A stretch of 48,885 bases of DNA, taken from the IMG/VR virus record IMGVR_UViG_3300037042_000850, positions 1-48,885 of that record; one strand, written 5' to 3'. The notes beneath the pieces were generated by a model. The model was given only the letters and a program-made list of their open reading frames with translations. It made no database searches and was not told the origin of the DNA. The translations under genes were made by a program, and so were the position numbers. Position 1 is the stretch's first letter, and each line of letters starts with the position of its first letter. Positions 25,701-34,623 of the stretch are shown here, piece after piece. Source of the stretch: a virus.

Positions 25701-26560
25701 ACAGCTCTATTTTGTTCAGCTTGTTTTCTAGCTCTTCTCTCACCTCTTAATTGATCATAACCTTCCATTAATTTACCAGTTATTCCAAGTGGATCTAAAC
25801 CTTTTGCTGTTTTAGTTGCTGCACTAGGTCCACCTTGCACTTGTTGTGCTGAAGGCATTGGATTAAGTTGAGATAAAGTTTGACCAGATGGACTATTTCC
25901 AGCTGGTGTTAAATTAGTTCCAACAGGTTGAACTGGTTCTCGTGGAGGACCATTAGGTCCAGCATATATTGGTTGAGGTTGTCCATAATTTGTTGAACCT
26001 CCAGGAGAATTGTTATCCCACCAACTTCCACCATCTTGTGCTCTTGGGATATTGGTTCCATTTCTACTAGCACCACCAAATAAACCTCCAAGCATTTCCA
26101 TGAATCCACCACCACCTTCTCCTCCACCACCTTCACCACCAAACATGCCCATGATGCCATCCATTCCACCACCACCACCTTCAGCATCTTCTCCACCACC
26201 AAACATTTTCATCGTGCTACCCACATCCATTCCACCACCATCACCTTCTCCACCTCCACCACCACCACCTTTGGTAGCAGTAGCTTCTAGCATAGCTTGC
26301 TCATAAGCAGCTTTTGCTCTTTCTCCTTCAGTAGATCCAGTATTAGATTTATCACCTGCATCATAAATTTCTTGAAAGTCAATTAACTCTGATTGTTTAG
26401 GAATAAATTGTTTAGGAGATGCTCCACCAATAAGATCACCCATAGCAGCTTTCTTAAAAGCTTTACCATGTTGTTTCATGAATGCTTCCTCTGAAGGATA
26501 TTTCTTGTAGAACTCCTTTTCAGATTTAACTCCAGCTATTTTTAAAATTTGTGCTTTCAT
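22760..26560 (-). CDS. Gly-rich structural/cargo protein, 1266 aa
   Basis: The protein starts MKAQILKIAGVKSEKEFYKK, a basic helical head I associate with crAss-like late proteins. Residues about 97-165 are extremely Gly-rich with Met/Phe (GMFGGEGGGG type), encoded by repeated GGT/GGA triplets. A long low-complexity region then carries repeated short Gly-Gly modules (AQDGGSWWDN, YTDGGYEPL, MGGQLQTHWGGG). A recognisable segment reads SHNESDGQGNTGIGITYG followed by NPVEVERGEPMF, a module recurring in Bacteroidetes phage structural proteins. The C-terminus is basic and ends NSSVVRAYKNL. It begins one base after the previous stop (TAATATG) and closes the tail/neck operon. The role is probably an internal virion component or scaffold; no enzyme signature is visible. 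The Gly-rich tract may act as a flexible or self-associating segment. Confidence 0.7.
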   Translation of the reverse strand: MKAQILKIAGVKSEKEFYKKYPSEEAFMKQHGKAFKKAAMGDLIGGASPKQFIPKQSELIDFQEIYDAGDKSNTGSTEGERAKAAYEQAMLEATATKGGGGGGGEGDGGGMDVGSTMKMFGGGEDAEGGGGGMDGIMGMFGGEGGGGEGGGGFMEMLGGLFGGASRNGTNIPRAQDGGSWWDNNSPGGSTNYGQPQPIYAGPNGPPREPVQPVGTNLTPAGNSPSGQTLSQLNPMPSAQQVQGGPSAATKTAKGLDPLGITGKLMEGYDQLRGERRARKQAEQNRAVSNVTRQASATREEESKRKYVRPEDIQNTGEEFFPIYGVGTNVLSRNGGRFQSGGRIGGNPTEIQNTYDGGNDIYTDGGYEPLNNPFQQKDFRHGGYLHVLQSGGGFANWQNSMSGGGSGFSGAASSGGGGGTPWGAIGHTATGAGQTAMGGQNAGGKIGGTVGKSIGSIWGPVGGAIGEVVGGIGGQLLDTNPQKIKKAEDQTKINTEAMALNSSMQALQGQNNRYVRNGGDIPNYEDGGYMNPEYNPQVITMFGDHNAKDFADYAHKFRAGGHLKEYTPPSERAMETYAMGGQLQTHWGGGAETVSHNPYMPGSGETVLFRGQSHNESDGQGNTGIGITYGDNPVEVERGEPMFEMASGGEVNPMTGESENTGVVFGNMQVNKNIASQFKDPELMEIANKYNGKKFKNIGIELAKQEAKHNKAIIKNTDALEALKVNTPFDKLTLSALKANLEGADSGLKNIANTKITLANYQNAINDAKDEISEGMGKNISAEHLAKGYVKLDKDPVTKDAKWGATVSKAKDGITTTKETTVVPKKSKELLKAEGYTLRADGKYYKKHVGVKKPDTETKSASAMDNIPAQKLDKATGFAGGVTKEKFEQFKKRFPDYPGIDKLDPKNPISLNDFKNWANAKSEKIGSKARILDDPKTKKNPQGLPIFGDQYLSFTADEAKKSEPAPEEDLVAEEDVPDVIGKSKPKFPWQIPANALLNYLRPSDQEGLDYQQLYPEWNAMASNQLDPVPVQFYQPDLNVPYDISLQNERNAVVARDRALQKQLGYNPSAQSNAAPLGYNAINDINAREFQMNQAKKDQVYSGNRATMNQAQMTNLGIAADQWGKQALAKSNTKATTQAALNSIADKYAKHKLENRTLGVYENMYNYRFGKSGKAQNWNGLQFFDTDIAGATDRKDQEIPEGYKATAYDANGSPIRLQKITEKDDTDQTDTDLQNVKGMVDNLSSKKNGGGIKKNQKNSSVVRAYKNL

Positions 26561-26561
26561 A

Positions 26562-28388
26562 TTAATTGTATTTGTTTAGCCAGCCTCCTGGTTGTGGTTT
26601 ATTATAATTTGTAAAGTTAGTCAATTGATCTAGATTTTGCAAACTCTTTTGTTCTTGCCTTAATCCATCTTTAGCCATAGGATATTCAGTAACCTTCTTA
26701 CCCTTAAACTTATAGTCTTTTCCTGGCTTCATTAGTTTTGTATCTCCTGTATCAGATACACCAAGGACATCATAAGGAACTCCTTCCATGGTTATTTCAT
26801 TACTTCCTATTTCTGTTATCTCTCCTGGATGATCCCATTGTCCTCTATCATCTTTAATGATTCCTCCATCTTTATTCATAGGAATATCTTTAATATTTGG
26901 TTTCCAGTTATTAATAGAAAATTGTTGATTAAAAGAATTTCCTGCATCTATTTGAAAATCTTTCATCATAGCTTCTCTATCAAATCTATTTCCTGGAAGT
27001 TTAAATTTAGGATCATGTATATAATCAGCTTCATCTCCTATATATCCTAAATGAGATCCTTTGTCTGGAGCAGTTTTATATTCAGTCATAGATGACCATT
27101 GCTGTCCCTCTGGCATTAATTTAATTCCTTTTTCTAAATCTTCTATAGTTTGACCAGTTAGAAATACTGGATCAGCTTGTCTTCTTGAAAGATCTGACCA
27201 TTGATTACCAAGACCTTTTTCATATTGTCTTTCAAGACCTTTTACATAAGCTATATCTGCTTCAGTCTTTGCTGCATTACTTAATCTTATTAATTCTTCT
27301 TTTGGATTTATACCAGAATATTTCCACATCTCACCAGAATCTATAGCTTCACGTAATAAGTTTAGTTCTGTATTAGATGGTAAAGTTGTTACCTTAACAT
27401 CATTAATTGCATTACGTATATCAGTTGGTTGAAAATATTGTTCATCTACTAATATTTGTTTAGGAGGTAGTATATTAGTATTAGCTGCTGCAGACTTTTT
27501 TGATTTTAATAATTTTGGTATAAATGCTTCAGTTGCTCCTAATGCTAGAGGAAGACCTATGTTTTTAACATAAGGCATATATGAATCTTCTTGCTGTGCT
27601 TTTAATGGAGCAGATCCTAATCCTGATGCCATATTACCAATGAATACTCCTGGATTAATATAATCATCAATAAAACTATCTGGATCTTCTGGAAAGATTC
27701 TAAACTTATCTCCTGTAGCTTGTGTTCTATCAGCTAACTGTTGTCTCCAATTATCATCAGTAAATAAGTTTCCTTTTTCATTAGCTATTACACTTGCATC
27801 AATTCTATCTTTTCTACCTTGTACAGTAGCTTTATCTTGTGCTATCTTATTAGCTTTAACTTGATCTTTGTATTCTTTAGTGTCTACCCATTTTCTATAA
27901 TCTTCAGAGTTTGATTCTTTGTTTATAGATCTCTGTAATGGTGTATCAGCTTTTCTATCTTGTATGAATTTATTTGCATTGAATTTAGTTACACCATCTT
28001 GTGCTACATCATGTTTATCTAACCATCCTCCATTTTTACTAATACTCTTAGGTTTGAAATCTAATCCATTTTGATAGTAACTCATCTCTTTACCATTCTG
28101 TGCACTGGCCATTGTTTTCTTTGCATACTTCCCATTACTAGGAGCAGCTCCTTGTGTACGTGCATATGAGAAACCTACAGCTCCTGCTATAGTTCCACCC
28201 ATCGCTGCTTGAGGAACATAGTTAACTGGATAGACAGATCCACCCATTTGAAATTGTCCACCCCACGCAGGAGAATAGTTTCTACCTTTCATAGAATATC
28301 CTTCTCCTTCATATCCTTTAGGAACAGAGGTATTGGAATCATTATAATTCTCTTGTTTACCGTAATTATCTAACCAACCCTTTGCCAT
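26562..28388 (-). CDS. Structural/cargo protein with HPGEITEI module, 608 aa
   Basis: I place the start at 28388 (MAKGWLDNYGKQ), one base after the preceding stop (TAA-A-ATG). An upstream in-frame ATG at 28418 would overlap the previous gene by 29 bp and add MHQVKYLTSK. GWLDNYG recurs at the C-terminus as GGWLNKYN and internally as GGWLDKHD, so the start is plausible. Near the C-terminus lies QWDHPGEITEIGSNEITM, then YDVLGVSDTGDTKLM and PGKDYKFKGKKVTEYP, a segment I have seen repeatedly in crAss-like late proteins. A hydrophobic Gly/Ala segment (QAAMGGTIAGAVGFSYA) sits near residue 60. Its place in the operon between the muzzle and cargo genes fits a virion protein. The biochemical function is unknown; the terminal GWLDxY repeats might be processing or docking signals. 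Confidence 0.7.
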   Translation of the reverse strand: MAKGWLDNYGKQENYNDSNTSVPKGYEGEGYSMKGRNYSPAWGGQFQMGGSVYPVNYVPQAAMGGTIAGAVGFSYARTQGAAPSNGKYAKKTMASAQNGKEMSYYQNGLDFKPKSISKNGGWLDKHDVAQDGVTKFNANKFIQDRKADTPLQRSINKESNSEDYRKWVDTKEYKDQVKANKIAQDKATVQGRKDRIDASVIANEKGNLFTDDNWRQQLADRTQATGDKFRIFPEDPDSFIDDYINPGVFIGNMASGLGSAPLKAQQEDSYMPYVKNIGLPLALGATEAFIPKLLKSKKSAAANTNILPPKQILVDEQYFQPTDIRNAINDVKVTTLPSNTELNLLREAIDSGEMWKYSGINPKEELIRLSNAAKTEADIAYVKGLERQYEKGLGNQWSDLSRRQADPVFLTGQTIEDLEKGIKLMPEGQQWSSMTEYKTAPDKGSHLGYIGDEADYIHDPKFKLPGNRFDREAMMKDFQIDAGNSFNQQFSINNWKPNIKDIPMNKDGGIIKDDRGQWDHPGEITEIGSNEITMEGVPYDVLGVSDTGDTKLMKPGKDYKFKGKKVTEYPMAKDGLRQEQKSLQNLDQLTNFTNYNKPQPGGWLNKYN

Positions 28389-28389
28389 T

Positions 28390-29256
28390 TTACTTGTAAG
28401 ATATTTGACTTGGTGCAATTATGAATTGACTTACCAAGTGAGTTGTTGATGTGTTATCAAGAATGTGTCTCACCTTAACTTCTTTTGCTCTCATTGTTGC
28501 TTTTTTAAAACTTCTTAATCCGTAGTCTATGTTTTCTTGGTTTACCACCTTGTCAATAGAAAGACTTTCACATGTTGTATTAAATAAAGGAACCTGAGAA
28601 CTTATCTCTGCAGCCCAGAATGTATTATACTGATAAAAATTATCACTCTTAGTATAAAGAATAGTTTTACTCTCTGTATTATATATAGGATATTTTAAAT
28701 AAGCACTTAAGTTATGTAATGGTTTAGCTACAAGTTCTAACACACCTGTTGATTGTTGGTTGTTATAAATTACAGCTTTGTTAAACCATTTATCATTTGT
28801 TTCTATTCTTGTATTAGTATTAAATATACCATCAGGTATAGGAAGATATTCATATGCCAATGTATAGTCTACAATATTCTGTAATATCTCATCCTGTATT
28901 TTATATGCAAAAGGATACTCAATAATATATGGTTCTATTTTACCATAAAAAGTATTATACTTTCTTATATTAAGTAAGTGAGTCCATGTACATCCTGTTA
29001 TAATTTGTTTGATCTGTATATTTACATAGTCTGATGATGTTATATCTTGAACACTAATGCTTTTTTCTGCTATACATTTACCTGTAGACTTAATAGTAAC
29101 AATAATTACATCATCATTGACAGTATAACTTATCCCTGCTACAAGAGTTTTTTTAGGAACATCCTGTGCTATTATATTCCCAAACTGATCATAGATTGTG
29201 AATGGTCCAGCACTGGGTCCTACTTCTGTTAATTTTATACTTATAATTTTTGACAT
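28390..29256 (-). CDS. Tail-associated structural protein, 288 aa
   Basis: A 288-residue protein starting one base after the muzzle-type gene stop. Its first ~70 residues (VGPSAGPFTIYDQFGN, KTLVAGISYTVND, IIVTIKSTGKC) are a diverged copy of the N-terminal domain of the 171- and 285-residue adhesins near 39 kb (GPFNL, LLAGYxxxLVP, TIIRxxSVGxCTN). The rest (about 75-288) is distinct: TGCTWTHLLNIRKYNTFYGK, then beta-rich sequence, ending FIIAPSQISYK. I infer a small tail component, perhaps capping or decorating the muzzle protein, with the shared domain serving as the virion anchor. No catalytic motif is seen. The link to the adhesins suggests they dock at related sites. Confidence 0.68.
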   Translation of the reverse strand: MSKIISIKLTEVGPSAGPFTIYDQFGNIIAQDVPKKTLVAGISYTVNDDVIIVTIKSTGKCIAEKSISVQDITSSDYVNIQIKQIITGCTWTHLLNIRKYNTFYGKIEPYIIEYPFAYKIQDEILQNIVDYTLAYEYLPIPDGIFNTNTRIETNDKWFNKAVIYNNQQSTGVLELVAKPLHNLSAYLKYPIYNTESKTILYTKSDNFYQYNTFWAAEISSQVPLFNTTCESLSIDKVVNQENIDYGLRSFKKATMRAKEVKVRHILDNTSTTHLVSQFIIAPSQISYK

Positions 29257-29257
29257 A

Positions 29258-32200
29258 TTAGCAGATTCCGTTATTAGTTAATGTTACTTCTGCTGGAGTG
29301 CTTGGACAACATCTTGCACAGAAGGTTACTGATGAAGGTCCTCCTCCTGAAAGTCCTACACTCACACTACCTGGTACTCCTGTACAATCTGTATAATTTA
29401 CTGTTACTATTCCCACTGTAGATTTAATAACAGTGTATGATATACAAGGAGCTACTGTAGTGGTAGTTGAACTAGTTGGAAAACAATTTTCTATTTGTGT
29501 AATTATTCCACCTACTACATTATAAACTATTCCATAGAATGAGCTTTCATTTGTAAAATACCAACCATCAGGAACTACTGTACAATCTGTTAAAGTACTA
29601 GCACCTGCATAAACTCTATGCCCAACAGTAAGAGTTGAATAACTTACTATTATTGTATTTACTACAGTGTTAGGTGGGATAGTATTTAAATAATTAATTG
29701 CATTACAAGCATCTGTTTGACTGCCTGTTGAAACAATAGTTACTGGTATAGATGTTATTGTGTATCCAATAGCAAATTCATCTTGTGATAAATTAATAGG
29801 TCTAACACAAGGTGGAGGACCAGGGGGTACAGTGATGATACCATTACCAGCTAATATACAATCAGTCAATACTATAATTCCAACAAGCGTACAATCTTTT
29901 CCAGTTGATGTAGTACTAGTTGTAGTAGTAGTAGAACCACCTATAGTGGTTGTAGTTGTAGTGGTTGGAGGATCAGGTATTATAGGTCCAACAACAAAAT
30001 CAAAATCATCACAACAACCATTTATTCCTGAATAAAAGAAATTGTTTTCTCCTATATAGAAATTAGGAATATAACTATGGAAAGAGATCCAGCTTTGTGT
30101 ATTAAAATTATATGATACAGACCAAGACTTGTTACAGAAATAATCAGTATCTCCTAATGCAATAACTGTTATAAGTGGTTCACTGCCAACAATAGGTTGT
30201 TCTATATAAAATTCTTTTGTTACATAATTATACTTAACATCAGAATCAATAGGAATATAATCAAGTTTAGTTATAATGATTCTTTCATATCTAGCATCAT
30301 ATACACCATGTAATCCCACTCCATTGAAATTATTATCTATATCAACTCCTGGTATATTAATTGGTTTACCATTCACTATTATTTCTTTACTTGGAAAATA
30401 TTTTAATATTTCAAATGATAAATGGTTTGTAAAGAAGTTATTCATACCTGAAGAGAAAGATGTTAAATCTTTAGCACCATCTCCAGATATTAAGAATACT
30501 TGTCCTCTCTTAGCATCTATAGTTATTTGTCCTTGTGGAATCTTTAATAAGAATTTATTTTGAGCACCTACATATCCAAGATCTGTTTCAGCAAAATCAA
30601 TTGGAGGGGAGCTTCTAAATAAAGAAGGGTTACCCATATAAGCAGCCTGTGGGTTACTTGTATCAATTGTAAGTAATGTATTATATAATAAAGATTTGTT
30701 CTCAAATCTAGCTAGAATAGCTTTGTTTTGAATACCATCTAATGATACAAGATTACCATAATTCTGAGGGAAATCAAAATAAGAAACTGATCTATATGTT
30801 AACCAACTATTGATTCTATTATCAGCATCTGTATTTTGAGAGTCTGAATAGATTGTTCTAAATGGATAATATGTAAAACAGAAATCTTTAGTCCAGTCAG
30901 CTGGTAGATGTGTAAATGTATTTTCTTTATTCTGTTTTGAAAATGTTACATTATAATTGTATGTATTATCATATGCTATAGATACAAATGCTTCTTGTAC
31001 CCAATCATCAGGAATACTAGAACTAACATGTGGCCAGTAATCACCTTCTTTATTATTGAAAGCCTGTCTTAAATCTGTATTATAATCACTCTCACAATAA
31101 AAGTTAGGAATTCCATATGCAAACATATAAAAGTATCCATTATAATATGTTCTATTAGGATTATCTTGACCTGGAAAATTTGGACCATCTCCAGTAGGTC
31201 CAGGTAATTGACTATTTTTACAATCAAAATGGTGTGCTTTAAATGAAATAACATTTGAAAGAACTCCTTGAGGAGTTGTATAATCTTTTAATATAGATCT
31301 AGCAGAGTGCCAATATATTGGATAGGCTATATTACCAATCTCATCATAAAATACATCACTATCATCAGGAGCATTAACTCTATTATCTATAAAGAATGGT
31401 AGTTTAGTTTTAAATGCAAATCTACCTATGAAGGTATCACCACCAAACACTATATTACTTCCTACTGATAAAGGATTAATAGGTGATTGAAATCCTGTAT
31501 CTACTGTAGTGTATGTATATATTTGTCCCCATTGACCTGGGATTATATTTTTTAATGAAGCATAATAAGATACTACACTAAGATCTTGTTCTTTAGCAGG
31601 AGTTGCACATGCAAAACTATCACCAGCAGTTATTCTAGATTTATCTTCAACAATAGGAACACCTCCTACAATCATACTAGGACTATTACTAGGTAATGGT
31701 AATGCTGGTATTGTACCATCAGAACCTGCTGTTCTTAAATAAACAGATGATTCTCTTCTATAATTATTTATAGGAGCATTTCTCAAACCAACTCCTGGTA
31801 CATTAACTGTATCACCAACTGATTCAACACCAGGAATAAGATATCTATTAATATCAAGCATTCTTTGTTTGATACCAGTGACACCATTTGCTGTAATATT
31901 ATTACCAATACCTACATTATAATTATAATCAGCTATTGAGTTATATGAATAAGCATAGTTTCTTCTTGTAATACCATTTATATAAATAGTTAAATATGCT
32001 TGGTATACAGTGAACATTGCTGTTGCATTATATCCAACACTCATTCCTCCAATATCTGATGCACTCTTAAGTGCATCTCTTTGTGCCTCTTCTGTAAGAA
32101 GTTTATATTTAGCATTACTTCTCACCTCAACAAAATGTCCAAGTCCTTTACCAAACATTACATTTTCTAACTTAAGAACATCTCCTAAAAAAGGTTGTCC

Positions 32201-34615
32201 AAAAGATGTTTCAGGAGAATTAAAAACTTGTCTATATGCAAGTTCTGGTTTATTAGTTATTTCTGTTTGTGGAGTTTCTACTTTACAATCATCCACTCTT
32301 ATTCGAGCATTCAATGCTCTTCTATCATAATTACTACCACTAACCTTTGCTACACCTGTATCTTTTATTGTATTTACATAATATGTAGATCCTGTACCAA
32401 ACAAACCACCAGCTACCCATTGTCGTTTAATTCCTTCTACTGGATCATTCCATTCTGCCTTCCATCCAGCACGAGATCCTTTTACATATATATAATAAAT
32501 ATCATAATTAGAAGGTCCCACTGTAGCAATAATTCCAGGAGCAATTGTTTCATGACCACCTGCATTAGTCTTCATTTTATTAAATGGTCCTGTACCTTGA
32601 AATATAGGTCTAGTGATAGAACATAATACATGTTTACCTAATGTATAGAATTTTTGATATGCAACTTTATCATTATTACAATTAGTGTATTCAACTTCTA
32701 TATATGTAGGAATACCAGTAGTGGGCATATTAAATGCTACTATATTAATGTCCCATGGTTCACATATATCTATCCAAGCATTATTAGTTGCATTTAAGAA
32801 AGGATCTCCACTAACATCATTATATGGATAGTTTGGATAGTAATAGGTTTGTTCTTCTCTTTCATAAGAGTTTACATTACGAAGTATCCCTTTAGCTATA
32901 ATAGATTTGTGTACACCTCTATTACCTCTAATTATTTTAAATGATGCTATCTCACGTTTCTCATCATCAGTTAAATTAGAATTATAAATAAGATTTGAAA
33001 TCTGACCAATATCAATTTTAAGACCAATAGGAAATACAGCATCATTCCCCATCACCATTGATGTAGAAGTTGAGAATGGTTTTGATTCGTTTATAGGAGA
33101 AACTAATACATCAGGAAATTTATGATGTCTAATAGGTAATCCAGCAAGATCTCCCCATACATCTACATTACAAGGATATTCTTGATCTGATTCCCAATAA
33201 GCCATTTCACCATATTGATAAGGTCCTTTATAATCAGGAGCTGGAGAATATCCTGGAGATGTTCCAATTACAGAAGCTGTATTATATATCTTCCAATAAG
33301 GACTATAATTTGTACCTTGATTAGGATTACCTATAAAATCTGAATTTGTATCAGGTATATTTGGTTGACTGAATTCATTAAAATTTTGTACTCTACCAGG
33401 AATATGAAAACCATCTGTTTGTTTTCCATTCTTTAATAAGAATACAATTTCAAATGCATACACCTCATCACGTAGATATCCACGTAAGTTTGTAGCATTT
33501 AATTCATCAGCATAGTTTTCATTAGCAGGGATTCTATATGTTTCCCATTGGACATCTATTTGACTAGCTATTGATTGATAGTTAAGTCTACTAATAGATG
33601 TAAGATTATCCCATACAAGTATATCTTGTACAGCTGTTAAATCTTGTGCAATATCATAATACGGAAACTTCTCAAATATATCAGCAATGGTTAATTGTAT
33701 TGCAGTGACATCTTGTCCAGTATATGTAATTTGATCATTATTTTCTTCAATAAAATATGTACCTACTAATTCAACAGATGTAGTGTTGTTGATTGTTTTG
33801 ATTACAGCTATGTTGTAATATTGATATTGTCCTGTAATGTCAAGATCTGTTATATTAAGAACAATAGATTTACTAACAGCAGTGTTAAAATTAACTGTTG
33901 TTAATTGCTCATCTACTATAGGTGTAGGATTTGTTACTGAATAATATGATGTATATGGATTACCTGATGGATCACAATATTGTATAGCAAATTGATATGT
34001 ACCTGATATAAGATCTCCTCCAGAAACAACATCTGTTACTTCTAGTAAAGGAATACTAAAGTTTGGTTGTAATTTAAGTTGATTACAATCTAGTTCATCT
34101 GTATATTCAGCATCACATAGATTAGTACCATATACTATTATTTTTGGAACATTATTAAGATCTAAATATCTTCTTGGATTAAGTCCATCTGTCCAATATA
34201 TTTCTATTGTACAATTTGTAATCTTATGTACTGTCTTGTGTATTGGATTATTAATATTAAAATTAAGACAAGCTGATTCTACTAATGTATGATATATACA
34301 ATCATTGTTATCCATATACCCAATCTGACACATGTCTGTTAGAGGATTCAGTAAAAAGAATACATGCTTGTTTTTCTCATTTATAAAATGAGTACCAATT
34401 AGCAAATAAGATTTTGGAAAGGTGATACATAGATCATTACCCATTTCATTTTGGTAGTTCACTATGTTTCCATCAAAATTTTCAATAGCTGCATTTAAGG
34501 CATATGTAAGTGACCCCTGTTTAACTTGATTAACAGAGCTGTCTAAGTTTAAGCCAGCAGTTGCAGAATTAATATCTTGATTTATATTACCTTTTGAGTT
34601 TTGTTCGTCAGCCAT
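29258..34615 (-). CDS. crAss-type tail tube/'muzzle' protein with adhesin-like C-terminal extension, 1785 aa
   Basis: The N-terminus (INQDINSATAGLNLD, GSLTYALNAAIENFDGN, YQNEMGNDLC, then IYWTDGLNPRRYLDLNN) has the pattern of the large crAss-like tail protein that forms the tail muzzle below the portal and rings. The body to about residue 1540 is beta-rich and Tyr/Asn-rich with no enzyme motifs, as expected for a tail assembly protein. From about residue 1550 the protein changes: Thr-rich linkers (TTTTTTTIGG, STTTTTSTTSTG, TSSTTTTVAP) separate Cys-containing mini-domains such as CISYTVIKSTVG with VNYTDCTG. These are the same building blocks as in the 38-45 kb adhesin genes. It is preceded by a ring-type gene 8 bp away and followed by a coupled 288-residue gene. 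The call as muzzle is inference from length, motif pattern and gene order. Confidence 0.75.
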   Translation of the reverse strand: MADEQNSKGNINQDINSATAGLNLDSSVNQVKQGSLTYALNAAIENFDGNIVNYQNEMGNDLCITFPKSYLLIGTHFINEKNKHVFFLLNPLTDMCQIGYMDNNDCIYHTLVESACLNFNINNPIHKTVHKITNCTIEIYWTDGLNPRRYLDLNNVPKIIVYGTNLCDAEYTDELDCNQLKLQPNFSIPLLEVTDVVSGGDLISGTYQFAIQYCDPSGNPYTSYYSVTNPTPIVDEQLTTVNFNTAVSKSIVLNITDLDITGQYQYYNIAVIKTINNTTSVELVGTYFIEENNDQITYTGQDVTAIQLTIADIFEKFPYYDIAQDLTAVQDILVWDNLTSISRLNYQSIASQIDVQWETYRIPANENYADELNATNLRGYLRDEVYAFEIVFLLKNGKQTDGFHIPGRVQNFNEFSQPNIPDTNSDFIGNPNQGTNYSPYWKIYNTASVIGTSPGYSPAPDYKGPYQYGEMAYWESDQEYPCNVDVWGDLAGLPIRHHKFPDVLVSPINESKPFSTSTSMVMGNDAVFPIGLKIDIGQISNLIYNSNLTDDEKREIASFKIIRGNRGVHKSIIAKGILRNVNSYEREEQTYYYPNYPYNDVSGDPFLNATNNAWIDICEPWDINIVAFNMPTTGIPTYIEVEYTNCNNDKVAYQKFYTLGKHVLCSITRPIFQGTGPFNKMKTNAGGHETIAPGIIATVGPSNYDIYYIYVKGSRAGWKAEWNDPVEGIKRQWVAGGLFGTGSTYYVNTIKDTGVAKVSGSNYDRRALNARIRVDDCKVETPQTEITNKPELAYRQVFNSPETSFGQPFLGDVLKLENVMFGKGLGHFVEVRSNAKYKLLTEEAQRDALKSASDIGGMSVGYNATAMFTVYQAYLTIYINGITRRNYAYSYNSIADYNYNVGIGNNITANGVTGIKQRMLDINRYLIPGVESVGDTVNVPGVGLRNAPINNYRRESSVYLRTAGSDGTIPALPLPSNSPSMIVGGVPIVEDKSRITAGDSFACATPAKEQDLSVVSYYASLKNIIPGQWGQIYTYTTVDTGFQSPINPLSVGSNIVFGGDTFIGRFAFKTKLPFFIDNRVNAPDDSDVFYDEIGNIAYPIYWHSARSILKDYTTPQGVLSNVISFKAHHFDCKNSQLPGPTGDGPNFPGQDNPNRTYYNGYFYMFAYGIPNFYCESDYNTDLRQAFNNKEGDYWPHVSSSIPDDWVQEAFVSIAYDNTYNYNVTFSKQNKENTFTHLPADWTKDFCFTYYPFRTIYSDSQNTDADNRINSWLTYRSVSYFDFPQNYGNLVSLDGIQNKAILARFENKSLLYNTLLTIDTSNPQAAYMGNPSLFRSSPPIDFAETDLGYVGAQNKFLLKIPQGQITIDAKRGQVFLISGDGAKDLTSFSSGMNNFFTNHLSFEILKYFPSKEIIVNGKPINIPGVDIDNNFNGVGLHGVYDARYERIIITKLDYIPIDSDVKYNYVTKEFYIEQPIVGSEPLITVIALGDTDYFCNKSWSVSYNFNTQSWISFHSYIPNFYIGENNFFYSGINGCCDDFDFVVGPIIPDPPTTTTTTTIGGSTTTTTSTTSTGKDCTLVGIIVLTDCILAGNGIITVPPGPPPCVRPINLSQDEFAIGYTITSIPVTIVSTGSQTDACNAINYLNTIPPNTVVNTIIVSYSTLTVGHRVYAGASTLTDCTVVPDGWYFTNESSFYGIVYNVVGGIITQIENCFPTSSTTTTVAPCISYTVIKSTVGIVTVNYTDCTGVPGSVSVGLSGGGPSSVTFCARCCPSTPAEVTLTNNGIC

Positions 34616-34623
34616 TATATATA

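Noticed and set aside
25900-26300. Separate genes in the Gly-rich section of the 1266-residue protein (both strands)
   Set aside because: The frames come from GGN repeats; the flanking sequence and coupling support one continuous gene.
28389-28418. Upstream ATG (28418) for the 608-residue protein
   Set aside because: It would overlap the preceding gene by 29 bp, whereas 28388 gives the one-base junction seen repeatedly here and places the recurrent GWLDxY motif at the N-terminus.
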